Assembly: GCF_018403245.1 (NCBI RefSeq)
Contig: NZ_BOSH01000001.1
Location: 744,001 to 808,000, forward strand
Reading direction: 5' to 3'
From: Paenibacillus sp. J2TS4
Lineage (GTDB): Bacteria > Bacillota > Bacilli > Paenibacillales > NBRC-103111
Length of the DNA stretch: 64,000 nucleotides
Of the stretch, positions 53,536 to 62,200 are shown piece by piece; within the stretch, counting starts at the first letter, position 1, and each line of letters opens with the position of its first letter. The position numbers and the translations under genes were made by a program. The notes under the pieces are model-generated. The model did no database searches. It saw only the letters and a list, made by a program, of their open reading frames with translations, and was not told the DNA's origin.

Positions 53536-53958
53536 CTTATGGAAGGGGGGACTCTCACGAAAGGCTTATTGTCCTGCCAGTTTCATTAGCCACAATTTGT
53601 TCGAAAAAATATGTGAAAACATTCACAAATATTGGGGACAAAGCTGTATAATAAAGTCATACAACAAATACGGCTCAAAACAGAAATAAGCGCTTGACGA
53701 AAAAGTCTGACGAATCGTAGTATGCTTAATCCGCGCAAAACGGACGGGTTTCGAACCTAACGAAACAGAGCAACGCTAATGTGACGAAAAAAGGGGAAAG
53801 TGAAGCGATATTCGGGAAATAACGATACAGACATTCGTTAAGGATCCAACCCCTTAATTTTAGTCTCCGTAACGTTACCAGAGTTCGTTAGATGGATCTA
53901 TACCCAGTCAAGCACTGATTTTGAGATTGAGCCACAAACATACAAGGAGGTTTTATAC
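53536..53958. other. Gene-free region with CGTTA-rich degenerate repeats
   Basis: About 420 bases without a credible gene. GATCCAACCCCT, AACGTTACCAGAG and TTCGTTAGA occur here and in related form in the 37.0-37.3 kb gap. It must carry the OsmC promoter, which I cannot fix. Confidence 0.4.
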
Positions 53959-54402
53959 ATGGCTGTCCAAACGTTTAAAGCGTCCGCGCACTTGCAGCAA
54001 GGAATGGTAGTTAAAGCGAAATCCAGAAATTTTGAAATTACGATCGACGAACCCGCCTATTTGGGCGGGACAGATACCGGGATGAATCCCGTGGAGCTGG
54101 TTCTGTGTGCTCTGGGAGCCTGTCAGTCGATTGTAGCTAGAGTTTATGCGGGTAAATTTAACATCAAACTCGATGACTTCCGGGTGGAGCTGGAAGGCGA
54201 TCTCGATACGGACGGCTTCATGAATAAATCCGATGTTCGCCGAGGATACTCGGATATCCGCTACAATATTTACATTAAAACCGACGCTTCCCAAGAGCAG
54301 GTGGAGCAATTTATTAGTTTTATTGAACGAACCTGTCCGGTCGGAGACACCATTGCCAATGAGGTCAATGTCCAATTAAACCGGATTATTATTGAAGAAT
54401 AA
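53959..54402 (+). CDS. OsmC/Ohr family protein
   Basis: A 147-residue protein of the OsmC superfamily, peroxidases that reduce organic hydroperoxides using paired cysteines. Visible are DEPAYLGGTDTGMNPVELVL, the first Cys in LCALGACQSIVARVYAG and the second in FIERTCPVGDTIANEVNVQL. In this group the first motif has two Cys residues (LCALGAC), and the last of them aligns with the active-site Cys. AGGAGG precedes the ATG. It is monocistronic; repeat copy C begins 12 bases after its stop. Confidence 0.92.
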   Translation: MAVQTFKASAHLQQGMVVKAKSRNFEITIDEPAYLGGTDTGMNPVELVLCALGACQSIVARVYAGKFNIKLDDFRVELEGDLDTDGFMNKSDVRRGYSDIRYNIYIKTDASQEQVEQFISFIERTCPVGDTIANEVNVQLNRIIIEE

Positions 54403-54414
54403 CGGAACGGGGAA

Positions 54415-54676
54415 CTATATAAATTGAACTAATGAATAAATAGCTCATGAAGTGGAGAAAGAAAGATGCTTCCAGGGCGAGTTTTGGCTTTGTATTCCAA
54501 CCATCCGAAGGCCCATCCATATAGAAGGAATCTGTTGTTTAGGGGTCCCCGAAAAGTACCTGGAATTGCTTCGAAGCTCATCTTCACTTTTTGGGGAAGG
54601 AGTATGATGTTTGAAGCTTCGGAGGCACTTTCCTTCGGAACGGAATGACAGCTATTCTTTAGTTCAACATATATAG
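54415..54676 (+). repeat. Dispersed inverted-terminus element, copy C (262 bp)
   Basis: This is the most complete copy. The ends CTATATAAATTGAACTAA and TTAGTTCAACATATATAG are inverted, followed inward by AATAGCT/AGCTATT. The interior carries the hairpin arm CCCCGAAAAGT/ACTTTTTGGGG (54547-54557, 54586-54596), in which one G-C pair of copy B has become G-T, which still pairs in RNA. No flanking duplication is evident. Confidence 0.87.
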
Positions 54677-54787
54677 AGACAGGCCTTGTCCGTTTGTAAA
54701 AACATAGCCATAATTTTATAGAGCAAGAGTAAAGAAAACAGATAAAGAGTAAACATGGAGATTAGAGGAAGAATAGGTTAGAATTTC

Positions 54788-54829
54788 AATGGTGCGTTAT
54801 CGGTTATTGCTAACCGTTGACGCACCATT
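54788..54829. repeat. 42-base near-perfect palindrome
   Basis: AATGGTGCGT (54788-54797) pairs with ACGCACCATT (54820-54829), and inside it CGGTTA (54801-54806) pairs with TAACCG (54811-54816) around TTGC, with three mismatched bases on each side between the two stems. No T tail follows, so it is not a typical terminator. The rest of the 54677-55078 gap contains nothing I recognise. Confidence 0.65.
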
Positions 54830-55078
54830 CGTCGTATATTCGGCAGATGATTCGCGATTCACTGTCCGGCAATAGATTTCGTGCAAGAGGGTGCTTTGCC
54901 GCAACATCAAGACCGGTCTACAAAATTCTCCGATAGAAGTTCTTCCCATTGTTGTTTTCAATCTCCTTTAATGTTGTCCTTGAATGGACCTCTATCTATT
55001 TTTCTATTATTGGCTGTCCCTTGTTTAGCTTCTTGAATATGCTGTATAGATCGAAATTAAGGAAAGGGAGACTGCGGT

Positions 55079-55711
55079 ATGAAAAATCGTGGCTTGATCC
55101 CCTACTACAACCGCAACGGCTTTTCAGGAAAGTCTTCCTCCCCGTATTTTAATTCTAAGGTGCACCGGAAAGGGGAAGACGTGGGCAGACGATCGGCATA
55201 TCGTAATAAAACTCGCATCGATCCGGTCGATTCGAGCGGGGCTTCCGATAAGGGGAAGACGATGTCCAAGTCCAGCTCGATCCATCCTAATCGAAGCGGA
55301 CTAACAAGTGTGAATGAGAAGCTTCCCAAGAAGAATGAAGCGGATGCAGCAACGGAGAATAAATCCTCTGATGGTGGAGTGCGAGACAAGCGAGGGGCAA
55401 GAAAGGGGGATAAGAGGGAAGAAAAGAAAGAGGAAAAGAAAGAGGAACAAAAGGAGCAAGGATTGGCTGCTGCAAAGCATACTTCGAAGATCGCACCTTC
55501 CCGAAAACATGCTCCATCTGATAGTAAGATGAAAAGTACCCGAAGTGGTTATAAAGGAAAAAGTACAGGGAAAAGAGATAAAATCGAAGTAGAGAGGATG
55601 GATAGCCTCTTTAATGAATTGGAGCTGCTCGATGAGCATCAATCCGTCTCAGATAGCAGGTCGGAAAGTCGTTCCGTTCACAACCGCTCCAAGAAGTATG
55701 ATAGGCAGTAA
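55079..55711 (+). CDS. Lys/Glu-rich low-complexity protein, unknown function
   Basis: A 210-residue strongly charged protein, probably disordered. It starts MKNRGLIPYYNRNGFSGK, has a Lys/Arg/Ser-rich middle, a KREEKKEEKKEEQKEQ tract at about residues 115-130 and a C-terminal helix with acidic residues (MDSLFNELELLDEHQS). AAAGGGAG precedes the ATG at suitable spacing and a terminator follows, supporting expression. I do not recognise a family. Long antisense frames in this region come from the purine-rich tract. Confidence 0.55.
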   Translation: MKNRGLIPYYNRNGFSGKSSSPYFNSKVHRKGEDVGRRSAYRNKTRIDPVDSSGASDKGKTMSKSSSIHPNRSGLTSVNEKLPKKNEADAATENKSSDGGVRDKRGARKGDKREEKKEEKKEEQKEQGLAAAKHTSKIAPSRKHAPSDSKMKSTRSGYKGKSTGKRDKIEVERMDSLFNELELLDEHQSVSDSRSESRSVHNRSKKYDRQ

Positions 55712-55780
55712 ATCTCCTATCCCTCTCTTTTTCATTATTGAAAAAAAGTAACCTTGGAACCGGCCTATGCCTAATCCCCA

Positions 55781-55806
55781 AGTCCCCTGGAAGGGGGACT
55801 ATTTTT
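55781..55806 (+). terminator. Terminator after the Lys/Glu-rich gene
   Basis: AGTCCCC (55781-55787) pairs with GGGGACT (55794-55800), followed by a T-rich tail. Confidence 0.85.
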
Positions 55807-56277
55807 CCACATAGGAATATTCAATCGCTTTACAGCGTTAATGTGGTGTGAAAAAAGATTTATATGAGCCATAAAAAGCTGCCTCTAATACCGGGTTATT
55901 CAACTCCGAAAAGGCTCCGTTAGGAGCTTATTTTTATTCCATTCTCTTTGGCTCCAAACCATAAGGAGCAGCTTGTAATCTACGGCATTCATTTTTGGTG
56001 TCGAATCGGCTTTCCTCCAAACAACTTCCTTCCAAGCAATCTCCATCCAACAACCTTATTCCAAAAAGTTCCTTATAATCAACTTCTATCCCGGGCAGTT
56101 TGAATATCCTTCGTAAATAAAACAGAGACTTTTTTGAACTCTCACTTAAAGGGAAAACAAACGAAATTCATAAAACAGAGACATTTTGGGAATATTTAGA
56201 TTGAAATGCTCCCATTCATTGTGTGGATAAGCAATGATTTCGGAAAATACACTACAGACCTTCTTCTGGGGGGACTT
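55807..56277. other. Gene-free region upstream of the giant GH94 gene
   Basis: About 470 bases with no credible gene. A small hairpin with a T tail (AGGCTCC/GGAGCTT near 55912-55928) may be a second terminator. The promoter of the GH94 gene should be here; I could not fix it. Confidence 0.4.
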
Positions 56278-59200
56278 ATGATTTTTAACAATGATCTTTT
56301 ACAGCAAAAAGCGCGCGAGCTTGCGCTAAAGCATGACACTCGCCCGGCCCTTCGTTCTGCCGCACGGCTTCGGACCAAGTTTAACGCGGACGTGGAAAGT
56401 CTGCGTTCGTTTGTTCGTTCTTTGCAGGAGGGTCATGGCCACTGCTCACAGCCGGCAGAGGAATGGCTGCTGGATAACGCTGAATTCATTGAGGAACAAG
56501 AGCTGACGGTTCGCGAGGAGTTGTCCGGCTCCGTTCTGCGGCGATTGCCGAGCCTGCGTAAAAGCGGGGAATTGCGGATCGAATCCGTTTGCGCCGATTA
56601 TCTTGAACAAGTGGACGGCGTCGTGGATGTCGAGTCGTTCATGGTTTATATTCAAGCCTATCAGGAAGTCTCGGTGCTAACCGTGGCCGAGGTATGGATC
56701 ATCCCGCTCATGCTGCGGGTTTCTTTAACCTCCCGGCTTGCCGCGGAAATGGAGCTGGTCCGGGAACGGCGGGAGGTATGTGTCGAGGTCCAACGTTTTC
56801 TGGAGCGGCTGGAACCAGCAAGAATCGATCCGGAACAGCTCAAAACCGCTTTGGACGAAGCTGGACAAGATATCCCGCTGGCCGGATCCTGGATCGTACA
56901 CCTGGTCAGTCATCTGAGGGAATGGGCCGAGGATGCTTCTGTCGTACGGGAATGGTTAATTTGTAAATTGGAGAATGGATCGGAGAATCTCGAGCGTATT
57001 GTCTCTTACGAACATCAGCTTCAGTCCGGCTTTCAAGTGACCGCCGGTCATTTGATCAGCAGCTTTCGCACAGTGGAGCGGTGGAATTGGAGGGAAACGT
57101 TCGAACGGATTTGTCTGGTTGAGCAGACCCTTCGAAAAGATGGTACCGGGGTATACTCTCTGCTTGACGATTCGAGCAGAGATATTATTCGCAAGCGAGT
57201 GGAGGAAATAGCGTACCGATTGCGTGTCCCGGAAAATTTGGTCGCCAAACAAGCTGTAGAGCTGGCGCAAGCGGAACTTGCAAAAAAAGAGCCGGATGTT
57301 CTCAGCACGGCGACCGATGAAGCTCCGATGGAAGGGACCAGGACAAATAGCGGGTCATCCGGTTGCAAGGCTCACCCAAAATCTGTCGTGGAGATAAGAG
57401 AGAGAGCCGGTAATCTTGCTGATGATACTGAAAATCTTACGGATGAACCTCCCGTTAATCCGGCCGATCCTCCCGCGGACCATCTGGTCGGCGAGCTTCC
57501 GCCGAGACGAACGTTCGTCGCCTATTATTTACTGGAGCCCGCCGGAATAAAGCAACTGAGGCGTGCTCTTGCCATCTGCAGCGATACCCGTCTGGGGCCA
57601 CGGCGGGCGGGGGCTGTTCGCCGGGAAACCGGCACTTACTTCAGCTGGCTTTCCATCCTGTTCGCCGTTGTCCTTATCGGCTTCTCCGCTTGGGTTGGAG
57701 CCGGACGCGTCCTGCAGCCGATCCATTGGTTTTGGATCGTGCTGGCTATGGCTTTGCCCGCCAGTGAATGGGCAGTTACCGCAGTACATTGGCTGATCGA
57801 GCGATTGACTCGTCCCCGGCCTTTGTTAAGGTATGATTTTTCCGCCGGAGTTTCCCGAGAGGCGAGCACGATGGTGGTTATTCCGGTTATTTGGTCGTCT
57901 CCCGAGGAAGCAGAAGAACTGGTGGACCGGCTGGAGCTGCACTATTTAGCTAACCGTGATCCTAATATTCATTTTGCGCTCTTGGGGGACTTTACAGACA
58001 CAGACACGGAAACCACGCCGCAGGATCAGAAAATTGTAGATAGAGCTCGGGCCAAAATTGAAAAGCTGAATCAAACCTATTCCGGCGAAGACGGGACAAC
58101 CTTTCATCTCTATCAGCGCCGCAGACAATGGAATCCTTCCGAAGGGGTCTGGATGGGCTGGGAGCGTAAGCGGGGCAAGCTGGTCGAATTTGTCGAGCTG
58201 CTGCAAGGAAGCAAGGATACAAGTTATCAGTTTGTATTCGGACAAGCCTCGGTGCTGGAACGAATTCGTTATATCATTACGCTCGATACGGACACTCAGC
58301 TCCCGATGGGGTCTGCTCAGCGAATGATCGGCACGATGCATCTGCCTTACAATCAGCCCCGTTTGAATGATACCCGGACTCGCGTGGTCGAAGGATACGG
58401 GGTCTTGCAGCCGCGAATCGGCATTAGTCATGAGGCCGCCATGAGCTCGCGTCTGGCCTATTTATGGTCAGGTGACCCGGGCATCGATCCCTATTCGTTT
58501 GCTGCATCGGATCCATATCAGGATGGGCTCGGGCAAGGTATTTTTACGGGCAAAGGCATATTCGACGTCGGCACATTCCAGCAGGTGCTGTGCGAGCGGA
58601 TTCCGGACAACCATGTGCTTAGCCATGATTTGCTGGAGGGCGGTTTTTTGCGTGCGGGCCTCCTTTCGGACATTGAATTGATTGATGACTATCCTTCTAC
58701 GTTCCGATCCTACCAATTGCGGCTGCATCGCTGGGTGCGGGGCGACTGGCAATTAGTATGCTGGCTGTTTCCCCGCATTTGTGACCGCCGGGGGATGCTG
58801 CAACCGATCGATTTGTCTGCTCTGACCCGTTGGCAAATCATCGACAACTTAAGAAGAAGTCTGGTTCCTCCAGGCTTGTTTCTCCTGTTGCTGCTCGGAA
58901 TGACGGTTCTTCCAGGCGCTTCTGGCCGATGGTTGATCGTTGCCTTGATTACGTTATTGCTGCCGGCAGCCCGCCAATTAATAACGGGCCTGGGCCAAGG
59001 CTGGAATCCGCGCGGGCTGGTGTCTTCCATAGGCCAATCGCTTCTGACGATTTGGACACTGCCATATCAGACCGTGGTTTTGGTGGATGCGGCTCTCAAA
59101 AGCGTCTATCGGCTGTATGTTTCCAAAAAACGCCTGCTGGAATGGGTCAGCTCTGCGGAAATCGAAAGGCGGAACCAAGGGAAAAACGGAACAGAAATAG

Positions 59201-62200
59201 TAGGCTTAGGCGGGGGCATAGCTTTAATTGTTCTGTTCGCCGCGGCCTCTGTGGCGAGCAACGATCTGGGGATGATGTCGGCGGGGCTGGTTTTATGCGT
59301 TCTATGGGCCCTGGCACCATTCGGAGTTCGCTGGCTGGACAGACCGCCGCATCGCGCCATTCCGCGGTTTACGCAAGAGGAAGAGCGGCAATTGCGCATT
59401 CTGGCCAAGCAAATCTGGTCCTATTTCGAAGATTTTGCAGGACCCCAAGATAACTGGCTCCCTCCCGATAACATTCAGATCGAGCCTCCGAATGGAGCGG
59501 CCCACCGCACATCCCCGACGAACATCGGTTTTTTACTGACTTGTACGCTGGCGGCACGGGATTTCGGTTTTATCGATACCCGTGGGATGATTGAGCGTAT
59601 GGAGCGGACAGTCGGTACGATAGAGCGGATGGATAAATGGCACGGCCATCTGTATAACTGGTACGATACCGTCTCCCTCGCACCGCTGCCGCCATTGTAT
59701 GTATCGACGGTCGATTCGGGCAACTTTGTAGCCTGCTTGATGACGGTTAAAGAAGGATTGGCGGAATGGCTTCGCACCGAATTCAGAATGCAGGACATCC
59801 CGGATCGGACTATAAGCAACCACGTCCATGGGGCGTCGGTGGAGGAAAGGGAGGAAGCGGGTGTAAGCAGGCGGGGGTTAATGGCGATGGAGGAATTTGC
59901 CGTCGAGATAGAGCCAAGGGAACCAACTCCGGAAAAGCTTCCCCCCGTCCAGGGAGAGAGCCCTGATCCAACGGAGGAGACCCCGAAGGGAGATCAGGAA
60001 CGATCTTCTGAACATTCGGAGGAGTGGGCCGCGCGCGGGAACGAATTAATCAACAGACTGGCCAAATTAATTGATGAAACCGATTTTCGCCCGCTGTATG
60101 ACCATAAAGCCAAGCTGTTTGCGTTGGGATATCACGCGGATACGGGTGTGCGGGAAACGATACTATACGACCTTCTTGCATCCGAGGCGAGACAGGCCAG
60201 CTTCGTGGCCATAGCCCTTGGGCAAGTCTCGGTCTCTCATTGGTTCGCGCTGGGCCGGACAATGACTAAGCTCGGGAAAGAGGCCGCCCTGATTTCATGG
60301 TCCGGGACGATGTTCGAATATATGATGCCATGGCTAATCATGCGGACCTATCCGAATACGATCTGGGAACGTACTTACCGCGGGATTATAGACAAGCAAA
60401 TTGAATATGCCCACAAGCGCGGAGTCCCGTTCGGCATCTCGGAATCGGGCTACTATGCCTATGATTATCAGATGAACTACCAATATCGGGCGTTCGGTGT
60501 TCCCGGTCTCGGCTTCAAGCGGGGGCTGGAACAGGACTTGGTGCTCGCTCCGTATGCGACCATCATGGCGCTGCCCTATGCTGCAAACCAAGGGCTGGAA
60601 GATTTGCGAAGGATGGAAGAGCTTGGAGCGCGGGGAAAATACGGTTTCTATGAAGCCATTGACTATACCCGCGAGCGGATGCCCCGCGACCGGGAATTTA
60701 TCGTCATTCGCAGCTTCATGGCGCATCACCAAGGCATGAGCTTGCTTACGCTGGCTAATTTATTGCTGCCGCATAAAATGTACGACCGTTTTCACAGCGA
60801 CAAGCGGGTTCAGGCTGCCGAGCTCCTGTTAAAGGAGCGTGCTCCTTTGCGTCCCAAAATAATGGAACGCCTCGTTATGGAAAGAACACCTCCGGAGACC
60901 AAGCTGGAATCGGTAGCTCCGCTTCGGGAATATTCTTCTCCGGACACTCCTGCGCCGGAGGTGTGCGTATTGTCCAACGGCGCCTATACGACCGTAGTGA
61001 CCAACAGCGGCAGCGGGTTCAGCAGAATAGGCCCAATAGCCGTATCGCGCTGGCGCGAGGACCCGGCAGCGGACGACTGGGGAAGCTACATTTATGTCCG
61101 TGATGTAGCCGAGGATGAAGTTTGGTCGGCGACCTACCAGCCATGCCGCGGGCCGTCGGACGAGCAGCAAGCGCAGTTCATGCTGGAGAAGGCTGTCTTT
61201 ACCCGGGAAAATCAGCAGATGCGGACGCAACTGGAAATCTGTGTCTCTCCAGAAACGAACGCGGAAATTCGCCGGCTGACTTTGACCAATCAAGGGAAGG
61301 AAACGCGGACCCTGGAGGTTACAACCTTCCTTGAACTGGTGTTGGCGCCGCCCGCTGCCGATGATGCTCATCCGGCTTTCAGTAAATTGTTCGTGCAGAC
61401 GGAATATAGTCCGGAAGCCGAATGCTTGCTCGCCCAAAGACGGCCACGGGACGGAGGGGAGCAGACGATGTGGGCTGTTCATGCGTTGATGGCTTCGCGG
61501 CCGGACCGCGGATCGCTGGAATATGAGACGGACCGGGTCCGGTTCATTGGCCGCGGGCATACGTTATCCGATCCGCAGGAGATCCGTACGAGACTTAGCG
61601 GCACGTTGGGAGCGGTAGCCGACCCTGCGTTCGTTATGCGCAGGCAAGTAACGCTTGAACCGGGACAGCGAATGCAGCTGCATGCCGTCACCGGAGTCGC
61701 GGATACGCGGGAAGAAGCGATAGGAATAGTGAAGCGATTGAACCAGGAGCATTCCGTGGAGCGGACTTTTCAGCTGGCCTGGACGCGTGCGCAAATCGAG
61801 CTCAGGCATCTGCACCTAAAGGCGGTGGACACCGCTCTTTTCCAGACGTTAGCGGGCCGTGCTCTATATCGCTCCCACTTAGATGCGGAGAGAGCCAGGC
61901 GGATTGCCGACAATACGAAGGGGCAATCGGGGCTATGGGCTCACGGGATTTCCGGAGACCGGCCGATCGTGCTTGTCCGCATCGAGGATGCGGCACATCT
62001 GTCCTTTGTATCGAGACTGATCATGGGTCATGAGTATTTGGGCCGCCTCGGTCTGCCCCTCGATCTCGTCATCCTTAACGAGTCACTGGGCGGCTATCAT
62101 CAGGACCTGCAGGAAGCGATCCAGCGTACGGCTGAACAAAGGACAGACCCCTACGGCTCCAGTCCGGGAACACTGTCTATCATCGCCGCGAACCAGCTTC

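Noticed and set aside
54949..55152. 67-codon frame overlapping the start of the Lys/Glu-rich gene
   Set aside because: It has no ribosome site and no recognisable features; the ATG at 55079 in the other frame has both spacing and a purine-rich site.
55287..55642. Antisense frames of 76-113 codons opposite the Lys/Glu-rich gene
   Set aside because: They are Leu/Phe/Pro-rich mirror images of the purine tract and have no start signals.
58830..59453. 207-codon frame inside the giant GH94 gene
   Set aside because: It is out of frame with an unbroken 2574-codon gene whose GT84, membrane and GH94 motifs are clear.
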